From contig NZ_JAPSKE010000004.1 in NCBI RefSeq assembly GCF_031177825.1, positions 1 through 64,000 of the forward strand: 64,000 bases of DNA, written 5' to 3'. Position numbers and translations under genes: made by a program. Below are positions 1 to 8,789 of this stretch, piece by piece (the first letter of the stretch is position 1; every line of letters begins with the position of its first letter). The notes under the pieces were generated by a model. It had not been told where the DNA came from. It did not search any database and saw nothing but the letters and a program-made list of their open reading frames with translations. The stretch is from Paenibacillus sp. (GTDB lineage Bacteria > Bacillota > Bacilli > Paenibacillales > YIM-B00363).

Positions 1-160
1 TTTGCTGCTTAAATTCCGGCGTAAACTTTCGTCTTAACTGCGACAACAGCAATCCGCTCCTTCAACTCTTTCCTGTATTCTATTCCCCCTCATTTTTTCT
101 GTCCAACTAAATGTAGACGATCCAGTTTTATCCAATGTCCATTCTAAGGGGTGCACTCTA
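1..160 (-). mobile_element. IS3-type element end with start of transposase OrfA, cut by window edge
   Basis: Read on the minus strand, a reading frame opens at a TTG at 52 and reads MLLSQLRRKFTPEFKQQ before leaving the window. The core RRKFTPEFKQQ is typical of the N-terminus of IS3-family OrfA, the helix-turn-helix half of the transposase. A Shine-Dalgarno-like AAGGAG lies at 57-62. The non-coding stretch from about 63 to 160 would be the element's terminal region; it carries two GGACA words, but I cannot place the terminal inverted repeat. Family placement rests on only 17 residues. It could also be a dead fragment. Confidence 0.4.
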
Positions 161-182
161 GGCTGCCCCATGGGTTTATTTT

Positions 183-326
183 TTAAGGTTCATCGTGTGT
201 CTCCGATTCATGTCCGGGATGATTTCCATGCTCAGGTCCCTTCATCCCCGCATGATCCGGTTCGCCAGTGTCCCCACACGCTGTGAAAAGAAAAGCAGAT
301 AAAAACAAGAATATCGCTTTTTTCAT
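183..326 (-). CDS. Small Met/His-rich lipoprotein (47 aa)
   Basis: This 47-residue protein starts MKKAIFLFLSAFLFTACGD, a signal peptide with lipobox FTAC, so it should be lipid-anchored outside the membrane. The mature part is only about 30 residues and is rich in His, Met, Asp and Glu (HAGMKGPEHGNHPGHE), which suggests metal binding, copper being the likely ligand given the neighbours. AGGAGC sits just upstream of the ATG, and the gene starts 11 bases after the stop of the YdhK-type gene, so the two form one transcription unit. I know no named family for it. Function is inferred only from composition and context. Confidence 0.6.
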   Translation of the reverse strand: MKKAIFLFLSAFLFTACGDTGEPDHAGMKGPEHGNHPGHESETHDEP

Positions 327-337
327 AAATAGCTCCT

Positions 338-866
338 TTACTCAACGGAAAGTTCGCTCTCAACCACCCACATATGGTTTTTCACCGGGTCGCCGCCGGT
401 TGTCGGCGTATAGTCGACTACATAAACAGTCATTTGCTCAGCAGAATCAATGGAAGCCGTAGCGCCGCTCATGCCTTCCATGTGATTAGCCATAAGCGTA
501 ACTTCATCGCCTTTGGAAAACGGCGTATCCCCCGCATTCTCAATTTCCTCATGGATAACCCACTTATGATTCGTCACTTTTTCTCCGCCTGTCGTCGGGA
601 CGTACGAAACGGCATAAACCGTTGTATCATAAGCTCCGACAATGGTTGCGGTCGCGCCCTTCATACCCGGCATATGATTGTCAAGAATGACGGCTTGGCT
701 CCCGATCGGAAACTTTGGATTTTCAGCTACTTTCAATCCCTCCGGGAGTTCTCCGGAGGAATGGTCTTGACCACTCTCAGCTGGAGCCTGATCATTACCG
801 CAAGCACTTAAGACAACAGCCAAAATTAAAGCAGCCGCGCTAAGTTAGCGCCATTCGTTTTTTCAT
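338..866 (-). pseudogene. ydhK: YdhK-type (DUF1541) lipoprotein with frameshifted signal peptide
   Basis: The mature part has two tandem DUF1541-like repeats with the echoing motifs NHMPGMKGATATI / NHMEGMSGATASI and YVPTTGGEKVTNHKW / YTPTTGGDPVKNHMW. Such proteins are secreted lipoproteins found in Firmicutes copper-resistance contexts. A strong GGAGGG precedes an ATG at 866 that begins MKKRMALT and then hits a stop. One base out of phase the sequence continues as a normal signal peptide (LSAAALILAVVLSAC) with lipobox LSAC. One extra base therefore separates the start from the body. A TTG at 823 could start the body but has no ribosome site and would cut the signal peptide. It is either a recent pseudogene or a sequence error. 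It is followed by the small lipoprotein. Confidence 0.75.
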
Positions 867-1067
867 ATCGTCTCACCCTCCACCGATTGATATTTATTTA
901 TTAAACTACACACCTCAATTTTAAAACACAGTTGTGAAGATCCTGTGAGGGAGTTCACCTTCACTTTGGCAAACGGACAAATCGAGGCGCTTTTCTTTAT
1001 GCAAAGCCGAAAATTAACGCTCTACAGGAATGCTAACGTACCCGTAAATTGAAGAGTACAATTAATA

Positions 1068-1706
1068 TTAATTTGAGATAAATGGCGATTTTTGTACATA
1101 CTTTAGATTTTCAATCTGGTTAATGATAAAAGTCGCTATATCTCGATTCGTTATTTTAGTACCTGGCATATCTGTAAGATTTTCTTTTATAAACCCTTTT
1201 TCTGTGCCATCAACTATAAATGGAAGCCTAATTAGAGTCCATTTAATTAGATTATTACGGTTAAGAATATGCCATTCTCTTTTCTTATCTATCATCATAT
1301 TAGAGTAGATGATTTCAAACATCTTTGCACCAATTCTATTTAAAAAGCTCTTTTTATCCCCATGAATAGTTAGAGAACCACCCGTAACACCAATATAACG
1401 ATCAATTTGTAAATCAGCCATTACTTCAAGTATTTTTTCAGTTACGCTGCTATAAATCGGTTTCTCTTTGAGTGGCTGACCGAAAGTATTAATAACTATT
1501 TGACAACCATTTAATAGTTTTTGAATATCCTCCAAATTTTGTACATTGCCTTCTACTATCTCAATCCTGGCGTCTCTGAAAGTTAACTTTTCTGGATTTC
1601 TAACAAGCATACGGACTAGATACCCTTTCTCTAACGCTCTTGAAGCAATATGACGCCCCACCTTCCCCGTCCCACCGATTATAGCTATCATATTAGAATT
1701 ACCCAT
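1068..1706 (-). CDS. NAD(P)-binding atypical short-chain dehydrogenase (NmrA/YwnB-like)
   Basis: About 212 residues. The N-terminus has the dinucleotide-binding loop IAIIGGTGKVGRHI, then VRNPEKL where NADP-preferring members place basic residues, as in atypical SDR proteins of the NmrA/SDR_a5 type. These act as reductases, flavin reductases or NADP sensors; no catalytic Tyr-x3-Lys pair is evident, so the substrate is open. I start at ATG 1706, which has GGGGGT seven bases upstream, rather than the earlier ATG at 1727. The gene is clearly more AT-rich than the oxidase cluster beside it, which fits separate acquisition. No operon partner. Confidence 0.75.
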   Translation of the reverse strand: MGNSNMIAIIGGTGKVGRHIASRALEKGYLVRMLVRNPEKLTFRDARIEIVEGNVQNLEDIQKLLNGCQIVINTFGQPLKEKPIYSSVTEKILEVMADLQIDRYIGVTGGSLTIHGDKKSFLNRIGAKMFEIIYSNMMIDKKREWHILNRNNLIKWTLIRLPFIVDGTEKGFIKENLTDMPGTKITNRDIATFIINQIENLKYVQKSPFISN

Positions 1707-1805
1707 AATATACCCCCAAATAAACATAATAATATGTATACGGTCAAATCCCCTTATCGATTCAAATATTCTGTTATATAACTAAACTTCCCAGATAGTT
1801 CCATA

Positions 1806-2164
1806 GCGTTAGCCGGCGTTCTAGGGGAAGCAGGCGACCTCAGTAGCTATGCCCATGGAAATGCTCTATTGCGTCACGCAGGCCTTAATCTGACCGAAGC
1901 CAGTTCAGGGAAATGGAAAGGCCAGTTAACGTTGAGTAAACGCGGTCGTCCACGTTTACGACATTTTCTCTACCTAATCACTATGAGCATGGTCATGAAC
2001 AACCCAGAATTTTCGGCTTTGCATCAGCTCAATGTCCAAGTCAAAAAGCTGAAAAAGATGAAGTCCATCATGAAGTTGTGCGGGAAGTTGGCACGCCTTT
2101 TGGTTGGTTAGCGCGCACTGAAGAAGATTAGAATCCAGGCAAGGTACTTGCACTAGCTGCTTAA
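1806..2164 (+). mobile_element. IS110-family transposase remnant (C-terminal part)
   Basis: The frame reads GVLGEAGDLSSYAHGNALL, then RHAGLNLTEASSGKWKGQLT and SKRGRPRLRHFLYLITMSMV, which is the C-terminal Transposase_20 region of IS110-family (RuvC-like, serine) transposases. The N-terminal catalytic half is missing. The frame then breaks near 2109: LARTEED continues one base out of phase, meets an in-frame TAG, and NPGKVLALAA ends at 2164. The copy therefore has a 5' truncation, a frameshift and a nonsense codon, and cannot move by itself. It separates the small lipoprotein/SDR genes from the multicopper oxidase. Confidence 0.8.
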
Positions 2165-2440
2165 TTAAAGCAACTCACGCAAGTTGGCGTATTCGCAGGA
2201 TCGAAAGAAGCACGAAGTATCGGGAGCCGTAAACAAAAGGGCTCAGACCCATTCCGTTAGAAAGACCGACCTCCACCCCTAAGATAGGTGTAACGAAGGA
2301 ATGAAAGGGCTACGACCCGTTGAGACATGGGAGTGAAAATCGCTAAGGGTGTCGTGGAGAATATGTGCGGCATATGCAACGAATTGGGTGAGGCTACCCC
2401 CACCTCTGTTCCCGCACGTTTTCTAACGACAAACCTTTGT
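2165..2440. other. Non-coding tail of the IS110-type remnant
   Basis: About 275 bases with no plausible gene follow the transposase remnant. IS110-type elements keep a conserved non-coding stretch at one end; in the IS1111 group a guide RNA is encoded downstream of the transposase. This tail may be that element end. I found no clear terminal repeat, so the boundary toward 2440 is a guess. Confidence 0.35.
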
Positions 2441-2478
2441 GGATCCTGGCTCTTCCCGTGCCCCGTTCATTAGGGACG

Positions 2479-4569
2479 TTAATCCGGCAGGTTCCCCGAC
2501 CTCGTTCCGACTTCGAAGGATGGAAGCACATGGTCATACATGAGATGCAAGATCATCCCGGTCGCCGCATGGTCAAGATTGTGGCAATGATCCATCCACA
2601 TCCCGGGATTGTTCGCGATAAACGCAATTTCGTACGTTTCGCCGGGAAGCACGTTTAACGTGTCGGTGACCCAAGGCGTCTTCACCTTCTTACCGTTTTT
2701 CTTCAACACCGTCATATGGTGCCCGTGAAGATGCATCGGATGCTCGGCAAGACTTTTGTTCACGAAGGTGGTTTTGACGATTTCGCCTTCTTTCACGATC
2801 AGCGTCGGCACGTGCGGATGAACCTCTCCGTTGATCGTCCATAGAAAATGAAACTTCCCATTATAAAAGCCGAGCTTATTGCCGAGAATCATCGAAAATT
2901 CTCTATCGAATGTCGTTGCGGACGTGACTTCGTTCGCCGCAGGCTTGCCGTAATCGGATGGATCGAATAGTACGGATTCGGATTCGGATTCGAATTCCGG
3001 ATGGGCCGGCGGAGCATCCGAATAGAAAAGTATACTCGGTGCCTTATCGTTTCGAGCATCGCCGAGTTTCAACCTAACGGGATGATCCGGCATCGTGAAT
3101 ACGACATCGTATCTTCCGCCCGCACCTAGCCGAAGCGCCGTCCGATCGGACAATAGCTCCGGGTCTTGAATTCGAACGCCGTCAATGCTTTCTACCTGGA
3201 AGTCGACGCCTTGCAGCAAGTATTTCTGCGATTGCTTATGCGTGTTAATGATTCGCAGCTTTACCCTGCTCCCCGGCTTCACCTGTTTGAATTGCTCGCC
3301 GTCGTGGTTCCCGAAAGCCTTCACATACCCTTGATCCGTCTCCCAACGATGATTGATCAGAGTAAAGTCTTCATCGTAAGCTTCGACATCATGCCTCGGC
3401 TCCACGATCAATGAGCCAAACAATCCTTTCGCCACTTGCTCCGAAGCTTGCTGATGGGAATGGAACCAATAGCTCCCTTCCTGCGCCGCCCGAAATTTAT
3501 ACGTGAACGATTGCCCCGGTTTGACGACATTTTGGGTCATGCCGGGCACGCCGTCCATCGCGTTCGGCACATTGTAGCCGTGCCAATGAATGGAGACGCC
3601 CTTGTCGATATCTTTATTGATCAGCTTCACCTCGACCATATCTCCATGCCGCACGCGAAGCTCCCGAGCGATTTCTCCTCCGTACGTCCATGCATCGATT
3701 CGAGCCCCGGAGGCAAGCCGGACCTCCCCTTTTTGCGCCACCAGTTCGAACGCCGCGTCGGCGGGAGCGGAAATATCCCCCGTCAAGTCCGCCACTTCCA
3801 AACGTTCGGCTCCTCGATTAGCATCATGATGATGAGCATGGCCTTCGGACATCAGCGTCGGCGTGCCTCCGCCTTCATCGATCCGGTTATGGTCCATCAT
3901 ATCGGAGGCTTCCGGCAGCTTGGAAGTATGGACTCCCGCGATCGCATTCGCGACAATGATTGCAATGACGACCAGCGCGGTGAAGCTGCCCGCCGCCATA
4001 AATCTCAAGAATCTTCTGGCGAAATTACGCCGGATCTCTCCCTCCCTCGCCGCTTCAAGATAAATCCTTACGGCAAACCACGCGGGTACGGCGAGGACGA
4101 GAGCAATGAACAGAAGTCTTTGAACGATTTCGAAAAGGCTAGGCAACACCGGCTGCGCAAAGATGTTGCTGACGGCGGCCATGCCGGAAACGAGTGCGGC
4201 CGCATAATAAGTTATCGGCAAGGCGGGATGCGCGATCTCGTTCAAGTCGGCCTCTTCTCGAATGCCTATTAATTTCGGCATAGCCCACTTCACAATACAA
4301 CCTTGAGAGACGGCCATCAGCGGAACGACCGCTTTGAACGTCCCCTCCGCAAACAGCCAGCCGTGGCGAAGCCAAAGATTGATGACGATCAAATACCAGA
4401 GGGCGCCGATCAGCAGCGCGAGATACGTCACCCCAAGTGCGAAGCTTCTTCGCCTTTTCAGATTTCTGCCGTTTTTCGCATAAGGCAAGCCTGCCACCGC
4501 GACGGCGGCAATCAACCATAATAACGTCATAGCGAAAGCCGATAACATATTCGCAATCGTAAGGTACAT
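2479..4569 (-). CDS. Membrane-anchored multicopper oxidase
   Basis: About 696 residues. The first ~215 hold five or six hydrophobic segments, then a His-rich linker (GHAHHHD, about 246-252), then a three-cupredoxin multicopper oxidase. Copper motifs are all present: HWHG (about 328), YWFHSH (about 367), HPMHLHGHH (about 610) and the type-1/trinuclear signature HCHNLDHAATGM (about 661-672), with Met as axial ligand. The enzyme oxidises a substrate, possibly Cu(I), and reduces O2 to water on the outer face of the membrane. The membrane-domain fusion makes it longer than CotA/CueO-type enzymes (about 500). ATG 4569 has GGAG six bases upstream; a GTG 12 bases earlier is less likely. It is divergent from the response regulator at 4737, its likely controller. 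Confidence 0.92.
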   Translation of the reverse strand: MYLTIANMLSAFAMTLLWLIAAVAVAGLPYAKNGRNLKRRRSFALGVTYLALLIGALWYLIVINLWLRHGWLFAEGTFKAVVPLMAVSQGCIVKWAMPKLIGIREEADLNEIAHPALPITYYAAALVSGMAAVSNIFAQPVLPSLFEIVQRLLFIALVLAVPAWFAVRIYLEAAREGEIRRNFARRFLRFMAAGSFTALVVIAIIVANAIAGVHTSKLPEASDMMDHNRIDEGGGTPTLMSEGHAHHHDANRGAERLEVADLTGDISAPADAAFELVAQKGEVRLASGARIDAWTYGGEIARELRVRHGDMVEVKLINKDIDKGVSIHWHGYNVPNAMDGVPGMTQNVVKPGQSFTYKFRAAQEGSYWFHSHQQASEQVAKGLFGSLIVEPRHDVEAYDEDFTLINHRWETDQGYVKAFGNHDGEQFKQVKPGSRVKLRIINTHKQSQKYLLQGVDFQVESIDGVRIQDPELLSDRTALRLGAGGRYDVVFTMPDHPVRLKLGDARNDKAPSILFYSDAPPAHPEFESESESVLFDPSDYGKPAANEVTSATTFDREFSMILGNKLGFYNGKFHFLWTINGEVHPHVPTLIVKEGEIVKTTFVNKSLAEHPMHLHGHHMTVLKKNGKKVKTPWVTDTLNVLPGETYEIAFIANNPGMWMDHCHNLDHAATGMILHLMYDHVLPSFEVGTRSGNLPD

Positions 4570-4736
4570 CTTTTTCTCCACTCCCCGCGGCTATTATCAC
4601 ACCGGACTGCAACGTCCTTAGTACAATACTGCCACCGTAATGTTGCGAACTTATGGAGAACCGATCGAAAGGTTGTGACGCTACTGAATATCAGATAAAT
4701 TGGAAATAGAAATCGTTGATTGTCGGGAGGACTGGG

Positions 4737-5435
4737 ATGGGGATCAAAGTGTTGATCGTGGAGGATGAACTCAAAATCTTATCGCTTATGGAATCGTTCC
4801 TCGGAACGGAGGGCTACGAGGTCGTCACGGCGACGGATGGAGCGGCCGCCTTGCAGCTTTTCGCCGTTAATCAACCGGATATCGTCATTCTGGATTGGAT
4901 GCTTCCGCAGATGAACGGACTGGATACATGCCGCAAGCTTCGCCAGATCGGGTCGCCGGGAATTATCATGGTTACGGCGAAATCCGAAGAAACCGACAAA
5001 ATCGTCGGCCTTGAGATGGGAGCGGACGATTACCTGACGAAGCCCTTCAGCTTGAGAGAGCTTTCGGCGCGAATTCGCTCCTTACTGAGAAGAATGGACC
5101 GAAGCGAGAACGGGAAATCGGACAACGTATTGCGAAGAGGAGAACTTACGATTCAGGAAGACAGCTTGCAAGTATTTAAAAGCGCTCGGGAGTTGCACCT
5201 CACTCCGACCGAGTTTAAGCTCCTGCATCTCCTTGCGTCGAAGCCCGGCCGGGTGTATAGTCGCATGCAACTATTGCAGCACGCTTTCGAAGATGAATTC
5301 GTGATTGACGAACGAACGGTAGATTCCCATATCAGCAAACTGCGCAAGAAGATCGAGGACAGCAACGGGACGACGGACTATATTCAAACCGTATACGGCT
5401 TCGGCTACCGTTTCGGAGCGGGATATGAACATTAG
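4737..5435 (+). CDS. OmpR/PhoB-type response regulator
   Basis: 232 residues. The receiver domain (1-115) has the acidic pair ED at 9-10, phospho-acceptor Asp53 in [12 protein letters not shown] and Lys102 in YLTKPF. A winged-helix DNA-binding domain follows (about 130-230), with [20 protein letters not shown] and the ending TVYGFGYRF typical of the OmpR family. I choose ATG 4737, preceded by GGGAGG, over an upstream TTG. The 3' end overlaps the kinase gene by 11 bases, so the two are translationally coupled. Facing the multicopper oxidase across 167 bases, it probably regulates that gene; copper or cell-envelope stress is a guess. Confidence 0.93.
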   Translation: MGIKVLIVEDELKILSLMESFLGTEGYEVVTATDGAAALQLFAVNQPDIVILDWMLPQMNGLDTCRKLRQIGSPGIIMVTAKSEETDKIVGLEMGADDYLTKPFSLRELSARIRSLLRRMDRSENGKSDNVLRRGELTIQEDSLQVFKSARELHLTPTEFKLLHLLASKPGRVYSRMQLLQHAFEDEFVIDERTVDSHISKLRKKIEDSNGTTDYIQTVYGFGYRFGAGYEH

Positions 5436-6783
5436 AACTAAACTGATATTGTCGATGGGCGTATTGCTCGTATTTATCGCACTCTTTCTGCTGGGCGTCG
5501 TTCATATTCAATTTTATATCGAACGCGATCTGGCCTACTCGGAGGATCAAGCGGACTTCGAATCGTTACGGAAGGAGTTCGAGCGCTATTTCGTCGAACA
5601 GGGCCATTCGTGGAACAACGTTCGCGACGCGGAATTCGATTATCGTCCCGACTTCGCCGAAATCGTCCTGGTCGCCGACGGGGAGGCCATGTACCGGCAA
5701 GGTCGTTTGAACGTCGAAGCACTCCGAAACGAAGGGTATCCGTTGGTGCTTTATGCCGATCAACGGAAAATCGGACGGCTCTACGTCATGAATGACGAGC
5801 AGCTCCGAACGTATGAATTCAAAATGATGTGGTACGGCATTATTCCCAATATCGCCAAAGCGTCGCTTCTATTCACCTGTGCAGCGGCACTGCTAACCAT
5901 CTTTTTGCTATCCTGGAGACTGACCAAACCCATATACAACATTATTCGGGGGATCGATGCCGTTAAGAAGGGCGAACCCGCCGTCGGCTTTCCCGTGGAC
6001 AGGAAAGACGAGTTCGGGGCGATCTCAAGAGCTCTCCGAGACATGCACGATGCACTTTCCCGCGCGGAACGAACCCGAAAGCAGTTTCTATCGGACGTCG
6101 CGCATGAATTGAAAACTCCGCTTATGATCATTCAAGGGGAGTTCGAGTTGGCTCAAGAGACGGGAACCTCCCTTTCTCCGTCTAAGCAAGCTTCTATTCT
6201 CGACGAAGTGCTGCGGTTATCTCGATTAGTGCACGAGGTGTTAGATTTATCCAAGCTTGAGGCCGGCATGACGGAGGTGCGTCCGAGAACGGAAAATCTC
6301 GTCGCCATATTGCGGGATCTGGAGGAGAAAACGGAATTCTTGTTCGCGGATAAGCAAATCCGTTTCACGATGCACGGAACCGAGGAAACGATCCATGTCC
6401 CCGTGGAAAAATCCCGAATCGTTCAGGCGCTCTACAATATTTTGTCGAATGCCATCCTTTACACCCACCCTGGCGGACAAGTCCGGCTGACCATAGAACA
6501 AGCTCGCCGACCTGACCTTGCGCAGAGCGAATATGTCAAAATCCGGATCGAGGATAACGGGGACGGCATCTCGGAAGAGGACCTTCCCTATATCTTCGAT
6601 CGGTTTTACAGGGCGGACCGTTCGAGGTCGCGCCCGAGCGGCGGGACCGGGCTCGGACTTGCCATCGCGCAGCAGAACATCCTCGCTCATCAAGGATGGA
6701 TCGAAGTGCAGAGCGAGCTGGGGAAAGGGTCTACGTTCACGATCTATCTGCCTGGAATCGCGAATTACATGCTTAAGCTGTAA
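5425..6783 (+). CDS. Membrane sensor histidine kinase
   Basis: 452 residues. TM1 is at about 8-28, a ~110-residue extracellular sensor follows, TM2 is at about 142-165 ([16 protein letters not shown]), then HAMP (about 165-215). The HisKA box [13 protein letters not shown] carries the phospho-His. HATPase_c motifs are [13 protein letters not shown] (N box), [20 protein letters not shown] (G1/F) and GGTGLGLAI (G2). It phosphorylates the regulator encoded just upstream, whose gene it overlaps by 11 bases. The sensor region has no recognisable domain, so the signal is not known. The 3' end overlaps the tail of an antisense acetyltransferase fragment. Confidence 0.93.
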   Translation: MNIRTKLILSMGVLLVFIALFLLGVVHIQFYIERDLAYSEDQADFESLRKEFERYFVEQGHSWNNVRDAEFDYRPDFAEIVLVADGEAMYRQGRLNVEALRNEGYPLVLYADQRKIGRLYVMNDEQLRTYEFKMMWYGIIPNIAKASLLFTCAAALLTIFLLSWRLTKPIYNIIRGIDAVKKGEPAVGFPVDRKDEFGAISRALRDMHDALSRAERTRKQFLSDVAHELKTPLMIIQGEFELAQETGTSLSPSKQASILDEVLRLSRLVHEVLDLSKLEAGMTEVRPRTENLVAILRDLEEKTEFLFADKQIRFTMHGTEETIHVPVEKSRIVQALYNILSNAILYTHPGGQVRLTIEQARRPDLAQSEYVKIRIEDNGDGISEEDLPYIFDRFYRADRSRSRPSGGTGLGLAIAQQNILAHQGWIEVQSELGKGSTFTIYLPGIANYMLKL

Positions 6784-6960
6784 ATGAACTGCTCGCCGTT
6801 GACGCCCTATGAATAGGCAGTGCAGTGAATTGCTCCTGCTCCGCGGGTAATTGAAACAATCTAAGAGCTTCCAAATCTTCATGCTGATAAAATTTCAAAT
6901 TCACCGTATCAGCGCTCACATACCTAACCTCCGGATCATACAATAAGAAGAACATATTAT
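6773..6960 (-). pseudogene. N-terminal scrap of a GNAT acetyltransferase
   Basis: The minus strand encodes LKFYQHEDLEALRLFQLP followed by AEQEQFTALP, which matches the N-terminus of a GNAT acetyltransferase subfamily common in Paenibacillus. After FTALPIH the match is lost and a stop follows about 12 codons later, inside the 3' end of the kinase gene. The acetyl-CoA binding half is absent, so it is a 5' remnant left by a rearrangement at the end of the two-component operon. The remaining bases up to about 7050 hold no other gene I can see. Confidence 0.45.
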
Positions 6961-7057
6961 CGCATTTGGTAAACCGGCTGCCGTAATCCCCATTTCTCAC
7001 CCTGGTAGCCTCTTTTGCGAATCCACTTTACTCCAGTGGAAATGTGTGGTATTCTTT

Positions 7058-7080
7058 GTTTCGATACATCTAGAAATAAC
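7058..7080. promoter_or_regulatory. Probable ArsR-family operator, upstream site
   Basis: GTTTCGATACATCTAGAAAT lies 25 bases before the arsR-like start and is nearly repeated in front of the MFS gene (TTTCGGTATATCTAGAAATA at 7403-7422). The shared core TTTCGRTAYATCTAGAAATA, found only on either side of a repressor gene, is what an autoregulated operator looks like. Confidence 0.55.
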
Positions 7081-7104
7081 GAAGTGAAAAAGGATGAGCC
7101 AGCG

Positions 7105-7386
7105 ATGATCGAGAATACTGCGGACGTTCGGCAAGCCGCCAAAATCTATAAAGCGCTCGGGGAACCGACTCGGTTAAAGATCGCCATGTTGTTGGCCGAC
7201 GAACGGACGCTCTGCTGTTCGGATATCGGGAGCAAGTTGGAAACGGTCGCCGGATCGACGCTTTCCCACCATCTAAAACAGCTGACGGAATGCGGCCTTC
7301 TCGAACTCCGTAAGGAAGGGACGTACATTTATTACAGCGTAAATCGTGAAATCGCAGAAAAATACGCCCCGTATTTGCTCATGTAA
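7105..7386 (+). CDS. ArsR-family helix-turn-helix repressor
   Basis: 93 residues, a typical length. The winged helix spans nearly the whole protein: KIYKALGEPTRLKIAMLL (helix 1-2), SDIGSKLETVAGSTLSHHLK (recognition helix region) and the wing LRKEGTYIYYSVN. A Cys pair (TLCCSD) sits in the helix where ArsR/SmtB proteins place thiolate metal ligands or redox sensors, but the classical ELCVCDL motif is changed to TLCCSD, so the inducer is unsure. ATG 7105 is chosen because homologues start at this point; AAGGATG lies upstream. The next gene is an MFS exporter 70 bases on, behind a palindromic operator, so this is very likely its repressor. Confidence 0.88.
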   Translation: MIENTADVRQAAKIYKALGEPTRLKIAMLLADERTLCCSDIGSKLETVAGSTLSHHLKQLTECGLLELRKEGTYIYYSVNREIAEKYAPYLLM

Positions 7387-7402
7387 TTTTTTTTCACTAG
7401 TA

Positions 7403-7430
7403 TTTCGGTATATCTAGAAATATAGATATA
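7403..7430. promoter_or_regulatory. Palindromic operator before the MFS gene
   Basis: TATATCTA (7409-7416) and TAGATATA (7423-7430) are perfect 8-base inverted arms around a 6-base spacer, the geometry of ArsR/SmtB operators. The block overlaps the sequence shared with the site at 7058-7080. It lies 27 bases before the MFS start codon, so it probably covers or abuts that gene's promoter or leader. Confidence 0.65.
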
Positions 7431-7456
7431 TTACAGTGGAGAGAGGAGTTTACATC

Positions 7457-8653
7457 ATGTCTAACGCTTTAAAGATTTACATGCTAGCCGTCGTCAGCTT
7501 TCTCGTCGGAACGTCGGAGTTCATTATCGCGGGGATCTTGGATAAAATAGCGGAGGATATCGACGTAACCGTGTCCGCCGTCGGGCAGCTAATCACCGTA
7601 TTCTCCCTCGCTTACGCCTTCGGGACTCCGCTCCTTATGGCCCTCACGGCACGAATGGACCGGCGGAAGTTGCTAATTGCTTCGCTTGCGATGTTCGTTG
7701 TCGGTAACTTTGCCGCCGTCCTGCTTCCGGGCTTCCAACTGCTGATTTTGTCGCGGATCGTCCTGGCCCTCAGCACAGGCGTGTTCGTCGTCACGGCGTT
7801 AACCGTCGCTTCCAATATGGCTGACCCCGGAAAACAAGGGAGCGCGATCGCGACGCTCGTCATGGGCTTCAGTACCTCGTTGATCATCGGCGTGCCGCTT
7901 GGCAGGGTTATCGCCTCCGCTTATAGCTGGAAGATGACATTCGGTCTTATTGGCGCCCTCGGCCTGCTCGCCATTCTGGCCATCGCGTTAACGATCCCGC
8001 GAACGGACGGCGAAGAGCCTGTGCCGCTCGGCAAACAGCTGGCGCTCATGAAAGAGCCACGAATTGCCGTCGCCTTATCGATCACCTTCTTCTGGATCGC
8101 GGGTTATTCGGTTGCATATACGTACATTTCCCCGTTCCTGCTTACGGTAACCGGAATGACCGAGCAGGGGGTGAGTGCCGCTCTGTTCGCTTTCGGCATC
8201 GCCAGCCTGATCGGCTCCAAGCTCGGCGGCTTCAGCACGGACCGTTGGGGCGTGGGACGTACCTTGGTCAGCGGCATGACGCTTCACGCGACGGTACTCG
8301 TGCTCCTTTCGTTCCTGGCCCAATCGTCGACCGCCGTGTTCCTGCTTCTCATCTTATGGGCGTTCTCCGCCTGGTCGTCGGGTCCGACGCAGCAATATTA
8401 TTTGCTAACGTTGGCGCCGGGGGCCGCGGGGATCATGCTCAGCTTGAACACATCGATGCTTCAGTTCGCCATGGCGGCTGGCGCAGGTATCGGCGGAGCC
8501 GTCGTCGAGCAAGCGTCGTTGACGGCCGTCACATGGATCGGGGCCGTCTCCGTCGTTCTTGCCGCGGCGACGGCCGCCGCATCGCTCGGCCTGGCCCGTT
8601 CCCGATCGCGACAAGCGGCGAAGGAGAGAGCGCTGCAGGAAGCCGGAGTATAA
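7457..8653 (+). CDS. MFS efflux transporter (DHA1, AraJ/YdhP-like)
   Basis: 398 residues with about 12 membrane segments. It opens with KIYMLAVVSFLVGTSEFIIA, the GTxEF signature of the DHA1 AraJ/YdhP/arabinose-efflux group. The TM2-3 loop RMDRRKLLIAS corresponds to motif A. Such proteins export drugs or small sugars by proton antiport. ATG 7457, with GAGAGGAG upstream, is preferred over the ATG at 7436. The gene follows the ArsR-type repressor and its palindrome, so expression is probably induced by the effector of that repressor. The actual substrate cannot be told from sequence. Confidence 0.9.
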   Translation: MSNALKIYMLAVVSFLVGTSEFIIAGILDKIAEDIDVTVSAVGQLITVFSLAYAFGTPLLMALTARMDRRKLLIASLAMFVVGNFAAVLLPGFQLLILSRIVLALSTGVFVVTALTVASNMADPGKQGSAIATLVMGFSTSLIIGVPLGRVIASAYSWKMTFGLIGALGLLAILAIALTIPRTDGEEPVPLGKQLALMKEPRIAVALSITFFWIAGYSVAYTYISPFLLTVTGMTEQGVSAALFAFGIASLIGSKLGGFSTDRWGVGRTLVSGMTLHATVLVLLSFLAQSSTAVFLLLILWAFSAWSSGPTQQYYLLTLAPGAAGIMLSLNTSMLQFAMAAGAGIGGAVVEQASLTAVTWIGAVSVVLAAATAAASLGLARSRSRQAAKERALQEAGV

Positions 8654-8689
8654 CGCGCAAGATCGAGCCGTAAATTCCTCCAACAAAAA

Positions 8690-8741
8690 AACTGCACCTC
8701 CAAATGTTAGATATTTGATGTCTAACATTTGTGGTGCAGTT
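8690..8741 (-). terminator. Long hairpin terminator
   Basis: A stem of about 21 pairs with one bulged mismatch (AACTGCACC...GGTGCAGTT at the base). On the minus strand it is followed by seven Ts (8684-8690), the form of a Rho-independent terminator for the methyltransferase remnant. It may also stop transcription leaving the MFS gene on the plus strand. Confidence 0.7.
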
Positions 8742-8789
8742 CATTCCCCGCCGGCAGCCTCGTCGTTGTTCGTTAGTCGATTCTATGGA

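Noticed and set aside
3436-4272. Plus-strand frame of 278 codons inside the multicopper oxidase
   Set aside because: Antisense shadow; all copper motifs are encoded on the other strand.
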